DNA from: Hydractinia symbiolongicarpus
Lineage: Eukaryota; Cnidaria; Hydrozoa; Anthoathecata; Hydractiniidae
Length of the DNA stretch: 64,000 nt
Direction of reading: 5' to 3'
Assembly (NCBI RefSeq): GCF_029227915.1
Contig: NC_079879.1
Span: 19,158,001 to 19,222,000, forward strand
The notes under the pieces are model-generated. The model was given only the letters and a program-made list of their open reading frames with translations, was not told where the DNA came from and searched no databases. Below are positions 1 through 11,548 of this stretch, piece after piece (the first letter of the stretch is position 1; each line of letters opens with the position of its first letter). Position numbers and translations under genes: made by a program.

Positions 1-227
1 AATTTTAAGCAGATAATTTTTAACAAATTTCAAGCTTTTGATGACGTCACGGAGAATGTGCTGACGTAAGCAAAACTTTATTCCTGCTATTTTGTTCCTT
101 TTGTGTCGTACTATAAGTGTGCCAAGTTTGATTCAATTTGGACAAGCCTATGAAAAGTTATTGAGGGGGGCGGATTCCGCCCTCCCCCCGGTCATAATAT
201 GTTCGAAAAAACCCGGGCCGAATTGGG
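1..227. mobile_element. Right end of a TTAA MITE (partial)
   Basis: This is the right part of the MITE seen complete at 35,076-35,786. It has the G-rich/C-rich palindrome near 164-188, then the terminal sequence ending GAATTGGG, and TTAA at 228-231. Its left part lies off the window. Confidence 0.75.
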
Positions 228-231
228 TTAA

Positions 232-1387
232 GGGAAATAGAATTTGTAGGACTGAATATACACATAAATAGCGATTTTCTTAACAATAGCAGACCTTATA
301 AAATTTCTGAATAAAGAATACCCATTAGGTAATCCTGGCTTTCAGTTTGTGAACTTTAACTGTTATATCAAAACTAGTAAAGAAAAAAAAAGTCGAATAT
401 GTAGTTGAATAACACGACAAAAATAATTTCCTTTTTTAAGATTATAAAATGCTGAAACTACGATTGTATGTAAAATATTTTTGGTTATCTTAAGTTAAAG
501 ATCTTATTTTTGACGTAAGTCCATCTTAAACCTCCTCTTTTTCGCCCCACACAGCCATAAAGTATTGCTAGGAAAGAATAAGGATATATAGTTATGAAAA
601 ATGTTACTAGTAAAGACTGAATGATACTTAATATGTAGGAATAAAAAACTATCTAGTAACAGACCCAGCTAGCTTTAGCTTTACTTTTAAATATACATCA
701 CGTGATCAAACGCTTTACAACATTCATCGGATAAAAAAACGATACAGTATTGATCAAGAATCCTTGGATCAGAAAATTTTCAACTTTTTTTGGATCGGTT
801 TTTAAACAGTCTCGAACTATTTTAAATAAAAAAACCTCTATCTGGCTTCAAAATGTATTGGATAAAAAACACCTTCTTCAGCGTGTGCACCGATAAATAG
901 CGGATCGGCTCCGTGTCCAATCCGGTCCGATCCAGACAAATGGAAACCAGCCTTGACTTGTTTGCCTACAATTGTGCTTTAAAGGAAGAGAAGTTGCGCG
1001 AAAAACTTAAACAGACTTAATTGCGAATGAATTAATTAATTATTGAATTTTTATTCATTACAGGACTTCGTTCTTTAATAAACTTCTTTTAAGCTACTTT
1101 TCTTATTCGTGTAATATTTGTAAACCATTTATTTTAATTATTTGGATAGTTATTTTCCTTAATTCGGACTTTGAAATTTTCTCTCGCCAAAGTTTCTTTC
1201 TTTAAAGTATTTTTAAAATACAACAATAATTGATATTACATCCGTGTTTATAGTTAATCTGTACCAACTAAGCATTGATTTAGACTGTGTGACTTTTGAA
1301 GTGTGTCGCCTATAATTAAGAATTAAAAGTAACAACAATGATAGAACCGAGCTGACGTTGTGAATTAAGAAAAAGTTTCTATTTTAG
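232..1387. other. Intron/spacer before lectin exon, Harbinger right end
   Basis: No credible coding exon. By homology with unit 2 this is the 3' part of the long intron in front of the lectin exon. Bases ~918-952 are the right terminal repeat of a Harbinger-like element, ending CCAGCC, the counterpart of 36,465-36,499. TTAA at 1,089-1,092 is the empty site for the MITE present in unit 2 at 36,640. Confidence 0.6.
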
Positions 1388-1797
1388 ATGAAATTAATTT
1401 GTCACAACAAAAACCATCGTGGAGTTCAGCAACTTTATCTCAAACGCATTCTTCTAACGCTTTTGATGGTCCATGGTTTACATGTCAATTCTCAGACAAC
1501 AAATTAAGCAACGAATGGATCAAAGTTGATTTGACGAAACCGAGTATCATCGCGCGTGTCCTAATATATAGTCCAACTTTTACTACCGGCCTAATAGAGA
1601 ACGCTATGATAGAAGTTTCATCTTCATTTGACATGATGCAAAACTATCAGGTGTGTGCAAAGTTGGAAAAACGTCCCTTTATTCTAGAAACTTTCAAATG
1701 CGACAAAACTGTTTTAGGTCGATATGTCCGATTGGTGTTAAATCAACAGGGTTCTTTGACAGTATGTGAGATGCAAGTTATGGGTTATTACTACTAG
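1388..1797 (+). CDS. F-type lectin-like gene 1, exon 2 only (exon 1 off window)
   Basis: Terminal exon of a secreted lectin-like protein. The acceptor TTTTAG precedes base 1,388. The exon enters in phase 1, so the first full codons read E-I-N-L-S-Q. It encodes ~136 residues that match the F-type lectin (fucolectin, F5/8C-like jelly-roll) pattern: an SSxAFDG block, a Cys, W-I-K-V-D-L followed by hydrophobic strands, then GRYVRL and a C-terminal T-V-C-E-M-Q-V-M-G close to the family's LTLCEVEV-G ending. The family binds sugars, often fucose, outside the cell. The canonical His of the fucose site is not obvious, so ligand binding is unproven. By analogy with 32,409-38,089 the signal-peptide exon should lie ~4-5 kb to the left. 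Eleven residues differ from the unit-2 copy. Confidence 0.72.
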
Positions 1798-2644
1798 CTT
1801 TGGATGGCTCATTGCATGAGGAATTTGTTACGTAATTTAAGACTAAAATGAGTGTGTTAAAATAACTATTATTAGTGTAGGTGACTGGTTGTGCGTATTT
1901 TTAACGTATTATGACGAACGACCACGTTTTTTAACGCTACTTTTGTAACTTGTTCTGTACAATAACAAGTAAAAACAGAAGGAAAACACACAAAGATTTA
2001 TTTCTACCCTAATCTTGAGCGCTATGTTTTTAAGGAAAGCAGAAAAGGCAAAATTCTGATTGACAAACTACAATTGATAACATAATACACAAAAATACAA
2101 TAGCACTTTTTCTTCTTTTTTATGAGGTTGTCAAAAAGTATCAAGATGCGATTTCTCTGCAGCCAATAAATTGAGGAAATGCTACTTTTGCGGATACATA
2201 GTTTAGGTAAACAGTGCTTAAAATGCGCATAAACTTTGATTTACTTTCTTGCGATGTTAGAAATCCCGTGGATTTGCAAGGACGAATGACCCAGTTAATT
2301 TTTCACGGGTTATCTCTTATATCAATGCCTTTATTGCGTCTGTTTGTTCGTGAGAAAAGAGTGGCGCTACGGAAACACGAAATGCGATATATAACGGACA
2401 GGCAACCCGTGGATTCATTCACAAGCTAATTGCTAGTCTCTGTAACGACACCCGTATTCTGTGCGCCGCAGGTTCGCTTTGAGCCATTGGCGGAGTGATT
2501 TTAATACTTTGCTAACAAGAGCAAACATTAATGCACGAAACACCGGCGAGGGAAATATTTACGACGCACGAGAAATCTAAGAACCTGCGAGTTTGTAGTT
2601 TTTTTTAGCAGTCTTTATAATAATGGCAGTATTCTATATTAAGT
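1798..2644. other. Spacer with decayed Helitron-like end
   Basis: 3' flank of the lectin exon, then repeat-derived DNA. Bases 2,404-2,436 resemble a mini-Helitron 3' end: a CCCGTGG arm, a damaged stem and CTAG followed by T (counterpart ending 38,716). The open frame at 2,214-2,429 overlaps this relic and has no protein features. Confidence 0.45.
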
Positions 2645-2653
2645 GGCGGCGAA
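2645..2653. repeat. MULE target-site duplication, left copy
   Basis: GGCGGCGAA directly abuts the left inverted repeat. It is repeated at 8,164-8,172 and present once at the empty site 38,924-38,932. Confidence 0.95.
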
Positions 2654-2727
2654 GCAAATTTTTTTTCCGTACACGGTAGGCAGTATCATTGACCGTGGGC
2701 AGTATCATTTTAACCGTTGGCAGTATC
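2654..2727 (+). repeat. MULE left terminal inverted repeat
   Basis: Identical over 74 bp to the reverse complement of 8,090-8,163. Inside it GGCAGTATC occurs three times, spaced by about 20 bp and each preceded by a variant of ACGGT or ACCGT. These look like an array of transposase-binding sites. Confidence 0.95.
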
Positions 2728-2981
2728 TATTAATTTTTTCAATATTTTTCGGAAACCGGTCCTTTGACATGCTCAAGTGTTTGTACCGCAAATGCCCGTG
2801 GAAACTTTTGACTTGACCGAAAACAAAGAGAAATACAGAATATGAGTGTGGAATAACTTATTCGAAGCGAAAGTAGCTGGTAAGTACCATTAATCTTTAT
2901 ATACTAAGATAGATGCTTGTTTCTCAAAGATTATATAAGTTTTATTTTGATCGAGTTTTTCTCACTGTGATTACTTACAAC

Positions 2982-3972
2982 ATGTCAGAAGAGAATATTG
3001 ATTTCAATGTTGGTGAGAGGTTTTTTCACACCATCGAATTCTACAGCATTTATACCAAGGTTGTTCTTATATGCGTAAAGACCCAAAATATAATCAACTT
3101 TTGAAACTTTGTTGTCTGTTTTAGCATCCAACGAGAAAACGAAAAGCAGCAAAATAAATGGCTTTCATTTGTTTTATCGCGAAACAGTGGTAAGTACAAT
3201 CCCCTACTTTTGTGTCATGAGTCAACTCCGTATAAACAATGCTCACAGATTTTATCGAAACATTATTTCCTTCAGAACACCTTAATGAGTGAAGCGACTG
3301 TTGCGGATGATGCCCCGCCAGAACTGGCAGAGATGAGTAAAATTGGATCAGAAAGATGGAAGGCACTTGACGATGCTTCGAGAAAGGTGTGTCTGTGTTA
3401 AAAATAACACGTTCGTTTTAAGTTTTTTTTTTTAACTAATCACAAAATATACAATGTACAAGGCAAATATCATACAGTAAACGTTCAAATGTAGGAACAC
3501 GTGAATAACAACCTCGTACTCAGAGTGAATAACAACCTCGTACTCAGATCTCTGTGACATATTATTTCAAATTATACACTAGATTAATTCAAATTTTACG
3601 TTTGATTCATCGTAGGAATGGAACAAGAAAGGGCAAAAGAAGCGAGAAGAAGATGACTGTGGTCAAACTGAGTCGTTGATTTGCGCAAAATGCAAGAAAA
3701 CCTTCACGCGACAGAAGGAGTTCAACTATCACAGCAAGAATTGCGTACTATGTACTTGCGATATTTGTCAAAAGGAATTCAGCAACAAAATTTCTTTGAG
3801 AAAGCACAGGAAGATTCACGATAACATAATCACGTGCGCTCTATGTGAAAAGTCGTTCTCTTCACAACAAGCATTGAAGAGACATACCCATTCAGTACAT
3901 GAAACACAAACTTATGCATGTGATGTTTGTACCAAAAAATTCCTCGACTCATGGAAATCTGAAACGTCATGA
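2982..3972 (+). CDS. HMG-box + C2H2 zinc-finger protein carried by the MULE
   Basis: Four exons join with GT-AG sites and consistent phases: 2,982-3,012, 3,125-3,189, 3,276-3,386 and 3,616-3,972, giving 187 aa. Residues ~15-78 fit an HMG box split over three exons: N-G-F-H-L-F near the start, then ELAEMSKIGSERWKALDD, the family's helix 2/3 pattern. Next come zinc fingers C92-C95-H108-C112, C117-C120-H133-H137 and C143-C146-H159-H164. A fourth finger starts at C171-C174 but the frame ends at residue 187. The +1 frame just downstream encodes a finger-like H...H tail, so a one-base shift seems to have cut the fourth finger. An untranslated exon ending at a strong donor (2,880) may precede the ATG. 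The role is unknown; DNA binding at the element or at host chromatin is inference. Confidence 0.72.
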
Positions 3973-4001
3973 GAAAATACATTCTAAGTAAAATTATTTG
4001 T

Positions 4002-7000
4002 TTACTGTTTACTGTCCTTTTTAATGGCTGGTCTCTTTACTTGCGGAGTTAAAAACTTTGTTTTAGAACCCATTGTTCGGCCGGCTTTTTTCGCAACGGG
4101 TTCGTTATTACTAACATTTTTAGTAAACGAATGACCTCGTTTCAAACTTGGTTCAACGTTGAACGGGTTCTTACGTTTCGTCATCCCTTTTTGAATAGCA
4201 ACCTTGCTTCCGGAAATTGTGCTTCGTCTTTTAACAGCCTCTGGTTGAACTTTTATTTTCTTGCCAGTTCGACTTTTAGAATGAGTTTGGTTGGTAACTT
4301 TTTTACTGTAGTGAATATCACTTGCGAATGTGTGGAATGCAGAACAGAGTTTTGAAGTCTGAGTTTCGTACTTTGAAATTCTGTCACAAAACTTTGACAC
4401 TCCTCGTAAAAAATCATTGTTATTGCGGTTTAACTCGATCATCCTCAATATTTTTTCGCTAGCTTCCGTGAACTCAGTTTGAATTTCTTGAAAGTTTACT
4501 GTTTCGACACTTCTACGCTCATCTAAATGGGAATATTCTGACATTGTTAAAATATGATAAACAGCTATGTGTTTCAAAATTTATTCGAAATATATTTCCA
4601 CCATGGTCATACTCGTATAAAATTATAAATTAAGCTAGAAGGTTGAAAATGTTACCTGTTACATTTGAAGTGGATCCTTCATCCATCGGATCTTGTTGAA
4701 TAGTATCGTGACTTTCGCTGTCGCTAAATATGGAAAAAAGACATTTTGAAATTATTACTGATTAATAATAAACAATCTTGTATTTAATGAAATAGACATT
4801 CTCAACATTTGAAGGTGCCAGGATAATGATGAAAGCTTACGAGTGAACGCTTTGACCAGAGCTTTCAGTCACATTTGTTCCAGCATCCAAATAATCACGC
4901 AACCCTTCATAATAAACATCAGGAAGCGATTGGCCTATTGCAATATACGAGCATTGCTTCCTTTCTTCTGAACTGAGATATGGAATGAAATTTGCGCTTT
5001 TCAAATGTTGTCTCCAAGTTACGTATTGATGTTTGCATGGAGATCCATCACTACCAACATCACACTCGCACAATCCGAGTTCCATGTCAACACAATAATG
5101 TACACTTGGATCAGTGAAACTGGGAACCAAGTAGATGTTGCTGCCGTTGCTTATGATATTCTCTGCAACTTCACGCAGAACAGGCTCTGGTGGAAGCTTA
5201 TATCCAACACCTTCTCCTTTTTCTTTAGTCTTTCCTGAATATAAAATGAAAGCGTAAAATCAAAAGTTTTTGTTGCAGTAAGACATGGGAAAAACGAGAT
5301 GCACAGTTTAATTCCGTACCCCTAATAGACATTTTTGGAAAATGAATCATTAATATTTGCCTACCCATGAATCTTCTACTGTATATGCCATCGAACCTTC
5401 CATTAGCAACACTCAAAAGCTTAGACTTGTAATGATCATTGAAATCTTTTGTAAGCTTCTCGAACAAACCATTTATATTTATCTGAAAAATTGAAATATT
5501 ACTGAATGTTAATATTTTAACTATAGATCTCTGATATAAATACCAATAGGTGAACTTCGACTCAGCAGCTTTGACTCAAGGAAAAAAAGTTTGACCTCAG
5601 TAGAAATGTATTATTATTATGTACCTCCTTTGTTCTGTTTAAAATGTTATCTTTCAACACCAAAAATTGAGCTTCCACAAAATTATTTGTATTGTTTCCT
5701 CTTATGGTCATTTTTCTTCGATAGCACAAACACCACCTTTCTCTCATATCATAAACGTTTTCCAAACATGACGTCAATTGGGCATACTTCGGTCCAAAAC
5801 TATCTAGAAGTTCATCGTACACTTCTTCCATCTCGGTTTCAAGTTCAGCATAAACTACTTTTCTGAATTTTGCCATAATAACTAAATGAAGATATATATG
5901 AGAAACTATAGAAACACTTTCAGATTTTTATTTAAGTATATTTAGAAACTATCGAAATATTCTTGAAACTTTATTGGAGGCTTCTTAGAAATAGTTAGAA
6001 ATCATTGAAACATTTTTCGACATTTAAAATCTAACCTGGTCTATCATGTTGTGATATCCCATGTTTTTTATCGAAAAGCCACCTCCATACTTGCTGCATT
6101 AGGTGAAAAATACATAACAATAAGCGTGACTTCGGCCAAACAGCATGTAAAGCGTCTTTCAACTCATCACAGTTGTCGGTCATAATGACACCGGGTCCAT
6201 TCAATGGTCCTTTATCATAAAAGGCAACATCTAAATTTAGAAAAATTATTACTTTTTTACAAATGGAGATATTTAACATAGCATAAAATTTCTGACAAAA
6301 TGGTATATGAAAAGATCTTCATTAGTCATCTAACAGTCAAAAGTCACAAAGAGGGTACAATCAAAGGTCATACTCAACTACCCCCAGCCCCCATAGTATA
6401 TAGTTCTGACTGACATAACAGAACCACAAAAATGTAGCTGTATCAAACATACCAGGCAGTGTTGCTGAAAAGATTTCTAATGCTCTTGTTATTGTGTCTG
6501 TTGTTTCATCACTAGTGACAATGATTCCAAGAGGCAGTGCTCCAACAAAAGAGTGTGTTACCATGAGGAATACTCGGAGATTGTATTCTTCCATACCACC
6601 ACTTGAATCAAGAAATACTAGTTCTCCAGAACTTCTGATCTAAATACAAATAAGAATCATATATTTTCATGCTCAATGTTGGACACTTTAAAAGAGAAAT
6701 TTTGAAGACTAACCTTCTCGTGTACTCTTTTCATAAGTGGAGTAATGATTACCAGGATAAAGGGATCATTCTGTTCAGCATCAAATTTCTGAGCTTTTAT
6801 TGAAATATCCGAATCTTTGAGAGTTTCTTGCTCAACCAAAGCTAAAAAATATAACAAAATTTCAAAATTTCACGAATATATACTATATATACGTTATCAA
6901 ACTGACATCAACATTGAAAAATACATAAAATGTATCATTGAAATAACAAAAATAGAATATACGAAAGCATTTAATGAACATACTATTCAACTTTTCAAAC

Positions 7001-7719
7001 ATTGTACTTGTGTTTTGTGTTCCATATTTTTTTCGATGATATTCTGTATATAAATAATTATAATCTGTGCGCCTGGGAAACACTGATCGGTCAGAGATGA
7101 ACTTGTGAAAAGCTACTTCACTTTCATACGACTTTTTAGTTTTGGTCCAAATCTCTCGATAAGCTAACCCAGGAGTAAAGCCTCTTTCATATAGCTGAGT
7201 AATTTCAGCCACAACATCTGGCTTGATATCCTTAAAGGATAATGACTGTAGAGAATTTACTGGGTGATTATGAGTCCATTCCATTTCTAGCAAACAATTG
7301 TTATCACCTTCTTCTTTTTTATACTTCAGCACCAAGCTGAAGGGACAATCAGTGTTTTTGAATCTCTGACTGGGATTACATTTCATCTTCATTTTACTGT
7401 TCATTGTCGCTTGATACCGTGTGTTATGATGACATCTGAAGTATGTAAATTGCTTATACAGGCTTTTCTCACCAGTATATCTTGGTGTTAGCTTTCTCAA
7501 CGTTTCATTTGTGTTGGATTGATAGCTTTTCACAAACTCTTCCTCAGAAGATATGGTACACTCAACAACAGCTTTAAATTTCTTGACTGATCCTTGTATA
7601 TTACTAATCTTGAATTCGTTTTCATTAAAAGGAAGAATATCTGATACTACAGCTTTCAGTTCATCAGTGTTTTCAACATTTATAAAACGGGAACGAAACG
7701 ATCTAAGTGTTGCAGACAT
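4002..7719 (-). CDS. MULE transposase, nine exons, intact
   Basis: Exons on the minus strand: 7,719-6,984, 6,841-6,714, 6,639-6,453, 6,230-6,036, 5,881-5,625, 5,482-5,365, 5,234-4,841, 4,723-4,656 and 4,537-4,002. All have GT-AG borders and matching phases, giving 2,619 nt and 872 aa with no stop. The N-terminus has a Cys/His-rich DNA-binding region ending H-N-H-P-V. The MULE catalytic core shows D299 (FLDSS), D369 (MTDNCDEL) and E485 (NFVEAQF). A SWIM zinc finger has C596-x-C598 and C607-x-H609. The last exon is basic (many K/R), suited to DNA binding or nuclear import. It cuts and pastes the element in the nucleus. An intact frame plus identical terminal repeats suggests recent, possibly current, activity. 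The unspliced open frames alone would look like fragments. Confidence 0.88.
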
Positions 7720-8089
7720 TTTTCAAGTATTAGCTAGCAACTATAAAAATGAATGAATATTTTTAAGATATGTATAATCCGATATAACACACAGCAAGAA
7801 TATAACAATACCAGCAACAGTGAGAAAATGAGTTGTAAACAAACTGTGTCTGTTATGTACAAAACTTCAGAAACAACAAGATGAGAGAGTTTTGAGTATG
7901 GAACCAAGAAGCTAGAAATATGTCAAAAGATGTTAACATAACTATTAAAATCGTCAACTGATATTGAATAGCTTCTGCGCTTTATATTCATTATAAGGTT
8001 ACTCAGAAGACAAAATGTAAACACTATGTTCGTCCGCTCTGCACTGCTAAACTACCATCTTGATTTGATTTTTTCGGCTATTTCGGCAT

Positions 8090-8163
8090 GATACTGCCAA
8101 CGGTTAAAATGATACTGCCCACGGTCAATGATACTGCCTACCGTGTACGGAAAAAAAATTTGC
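8090..8163 (-). repeat. MULE right terminal inverted repeat
   Basis: Perfect reverse complement of 2,654-2,727, with the same three GATACTGCC units. The outer end is AAATTTGC, followed by the target duplication at 8,164-8,172. Confidence 0.95.
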
Positions 8164-8172
8164 GGCGGCGAA

Positions 8173-9580
8173 GGTAACAAACCTTGTCCTGAAACGCCTC
8201 GTCAAAATATCATTAAAAAACTGACTATTTCATGCAAGGTTTCGTTGTAAAACCAGCTCTGGATCAAAAGTTAAAGAGAGAGAGAGGACAGTTATTAACC
8301 TCTACCCTTAGTTTTGTGGCTCCTAAAAGGTTTAGTACGTATGGGGTAAGAAAGAGAAAATATCGTAATCAAGCAGAGTTGGTACCAAGGAGGTTTAAAG
8401 GAGGAGGTTAAACTTTTGGCATGTAAAAGTACGGCAAAGGTGGCGCTACGGATGGCATTCAAAGGAGCGCTTAAACATAAGAAATTGAATAGATTTTAAA
8501 TGGACTTTGCTTAGATGTATCTAATTTTTCTCTTTAAAACTCCTTGGAAGTACTGAATGTTTTATTATTTAAACATTTCAATTAATTAAAAATCTCTTTA
8601 AAACATGCCTTAGTCAACCATAGAAAAGCATCATGAACAAGAGTAAAAGCGGTCAGTATAGCTAGGAATAACCTTAGCACAAAATTAAGTCATTCGTATA
8701 GATTCAGATTCTTTGGAATTTTATCGCGATTGCAAGAATTAGGCAAACAATGTCAACAATACAATAAGTGAGATACCGTTTGCTGCAATCTAGGCTTGTT
8801 TTTTTTCAATAAATTCTCAAATTATTTTCAATAAAATGTCAAATTAAAACCACCGTAAATTGTATTTTTGCTAAACTTTAAAAATTCCAAAATTAAATTC
8901 CATATAATGATTTTTTAACTTATTATTACTTTGAATTTTTATTCAGGATATAGCCACTTCAGTGTTGAAAACACTGTTATTAACGTGGGTTCTGTGTCCT
9001 GAATGTATACATTAGGTATACACCGCATTGCCTGCCCAATTTCATATGGCATGGGTTGACCCGTAGCTGTGGTGAAGACACATGCTAAACATAGCCACGC
9101 TGTGGACCGTGTGTTGTTATTACGAAGCGAACTCCATAACCACAAGGCCACACACCACTTAAAAACAAATGTCCACCTCCCCTTCCTCTAACTTGACGTA
9201 ATCTCTTGGAAAGAGAAACAAAGTCAAGATTCATACAGATTTGAACTGAAGAAAAATTTATTTCAACAAACATAAACAACAACAACGACGACGACAACAA
9301 CAACAACAACGACGACAACAATAACAACGACTTTTTAGTTTGCACCGATTCCCAATAATGATAAGGAGAGTCGTTGGCATGTTATGCGAAAAATATTACT
9401 TAAAATAGAAAACTAAATTTTTCGTCCTTTACTTCTAACCCCTCTGGCGTTGACTAAACAGGAAATTGACGCAGGTGAAATCTTGTTGGACAAAGCTGGC
9501 TTGTCATTGGCAATAGTTAAAGTTTTTGCATTTCATGATCGTGATGCAATTGCAGAATGTAATTTTCTTTCCGCTTTCCG
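8173..9580. other. Unit-1-specific segment, SINE-like block and simple repeat
   Basis: Absent from unit 2, where TTGTCCG at 38,944-38,950 runs straight into the sequence found at 9,581. Three bases (CCG) are shared at the break, which fits a deletion in unit 2. On the minus strand 9,152-9,117 resembles a tRNA-type A-box head (TGGCCTTGTGGTTA), but I see no convincing B box. Bases 9,272-9,331 are a degenerate (AAC/GAC)n repeat whose open frames are low complexity. No gene recognised. Confidence 0.5.
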
Positions 9581-11548
9581 TTTTCTATTTAAATGAAAAC
9601 CATTAGTGTCAAATATATTTCTGCTTAGTAGTGAAATCCTCTTGTCGATTATGGCCGAGGTACTAGAAAGCACCCGAGTCTGCGATTTTTACACGGTTAA
9701 ACTCAATATGTTATATCTAGCTCTAACCCAGTCCTTATTGCTTGTCATAATTTTTGTTCGACATGTAATAGTTTGTTGACATTTTCTGATTTTTTCTATT
9801 CACTTGGAGCTTACATTGAAGAAAAAAATATTTGGGACAATTTTATACTTATTCATGGTGAGGCTATAACTTAATTTTTTATCTGAAACCTGATTTTATA
9901 GGCGGCTTTAAAAAGCGCTTGTATAAACCATTTTTTCTTGATGACTTTCTCGTATTTATTGTTTTTTCCTAATTCTTTGTTTGTAGAGAACATTAAATAA
10001 CGTGCTATAGCAGTTCTCATAGTCTTATCTTGGCATATTGCTTTTGTTAAAAGTTTTCAATGGAACAATTATCGTGATGGTCGTTAAATGCTAACAAATC
10101 GAAAAAAATTATGCCTGTTGTGTTGATGCCAGCAAGAGTTATCACAGATTTGAGATTTCCGATTTAACCAAATATCCTAAGATCCTATTTCCGTTGTAAA
10201 CGTTGACATGGGAGCTTTCACAATCATTGTTGGGGGGATGGTCTTTGAAATTAAGCATTTATTCCTCAAAATGTTTAAACACGATTGTAGAAAATAGTAC
10301 ACACGTTTTTTTATGACGATCGGGGGTGGATTTCACGCCCTGCCGTTTTGAGCAAAACCTTTAGGTTATGCACTTGTCAATTACTTGAAGCTACCTCTTA
10401 TTCTATTATCCACTTTGTTTAACGGAAAATAAGAGCCTACGTAACTTGAACGTCACAAAATAATTTTTTGCATTTTTTTTGCATATGTTCGAAATAACCC
10501 GGATTAAATAGGTTTAACAATAGCTAGGCCAGGAATGGAAGATAGAACAAAAATTATAGCTAATCACAGTGAAAGTAGAAGAAATATATAATTAAATATC
10601 GAGCTTTAAGACCATTATCTGTAAGATCAACTCACGACAAAAAATCATAAAGGAGCCACAACTACATGTATAGCGTAAATCATGATTAGGGGATTGTGTA
10701 AAAAGAAGCAGTTTTGATAAGTTGATATAATTTAATTTTAGCGAATGGCTGACTCTTAAGCGGATGCCTATAAATTTAGTAATTTTAGTGGAAACTGCAT
10801 TTTTTACATTTCAAGTAAATAAAGAATTTTAAGAATCTTTATTGCGGACAAAAATAAATTTTTTTCTATGTAGGTTTTAGTCTTTTAGGTTGATGTAACA
10901 GCTAACATACAATAGGTCAGCTACAGTTAGATATACCTACCTTAAACCAGCCACACTCTCTTCAGGTAACACAATCGTTTTCCTATTGTTCAACACTTCA
11001 GTTAATTATAAGAGGTAGTGAGTATTTGAGCACAGTACTTCTTTAAGTCATTAAAAGTTGCAATATGGTAATAACAATGATGTCTTTCTCTTTTGACACT
11101 TGACTTTTTGCTAGGCTGACCATAATGGATAGCCACTGTTTTTTGGCAATCAATAACCTTTAATTTTTTATTGTGGATAAAACACAGTCGTTAAGCCATT
11201 AAAAAATATCATTCGTTAATTTAAAGTGGTATCATAAATATTTAGTCTTAGTTTAGTTTAGTTTAGGGAAAAAACCACGAGTTAGAATTTCCTGCTGTTT
11301 TTCTTCTCATTGCGCTACCATCATAAAATATATGTCCCAAAAAGCGCCACACAAAAGCCAGTAATTACAAGTACTCCAAGTTTTATCACTTGAGCATAAG
11401 TAGTTCCGGATTTATAGCCCCCGGCCACTTTATGCTCGATGTTATAAAGACATTTTAATCAAATTTCAGCCTTGCCTTTGTTTTTACCTTGTTCTTCTTT
11501 TTAAGTTATGCCCAATCTCATTGTTCTTTTAAAATATTCTAGTTTACA
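9581..11548. other. Spacer with ancient MITE relic
   Basis: Matches 38,951-41,196 in unit 2. No exon I can defend; a short frame starting ATGGCCGAG near 9,650 is open for ~40 codons in both units but has no family features. Roughly 10,230-10,514 is an old relative of the TTAA MITEs (G-rich block, then TATGTTCGAAA and a degraded terminus). Several GTTTA repeats lie near 11,248-11,268 and differ in number from unit 2. Confidence 0.4.

Larger units (their letters stand above)
2654..8163. mobile_element. MULE DNA transposon, complete, 5,510 bp
   Basis: Complete Mutator-like element. Its ends are perfect 74-bp inverted repeats (2,654-2,727 and 8,090-8,163). It is bordered by the 9-bp direct repeat GGCGGCGAA at 2,645-2,653 and 8,164-8,172, the target-duplication length typical of MULEs. 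Unit 2 keeps the unoccupied site with one GGCGGCGAA at 38,924-38,932, so the insertion is younger than the duplication or segregates between haplotypes. It carries two convergent genes: an HMG-box/zinc-finger gene on + and the transposase on -, with stop codons only 29 bp apart. The 370 bp between the transposase start and the right repeat probably hold its promoter. Confidence 0.95.

Noticed and set aside
2214-2429. Open frame of 71 codons
   Set aside because: Lies over a decayed Helitron-like end, is broken in unit 2 and shows no protein features.
3505-3552. Direct repeat GAATAACAACCTCGTACTCA, twice, considered as a regulatory array
   Set aside because: Only two units, inside a predicted intron of the MULE cargo gene; best seen as a small tandem duplication.
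9085-9345. Minus-strand frame with a Leu/Ser-rich start resembling a signal peptide
   Set aside because: Produced by the AAC/GAC trinucleotide repeat.
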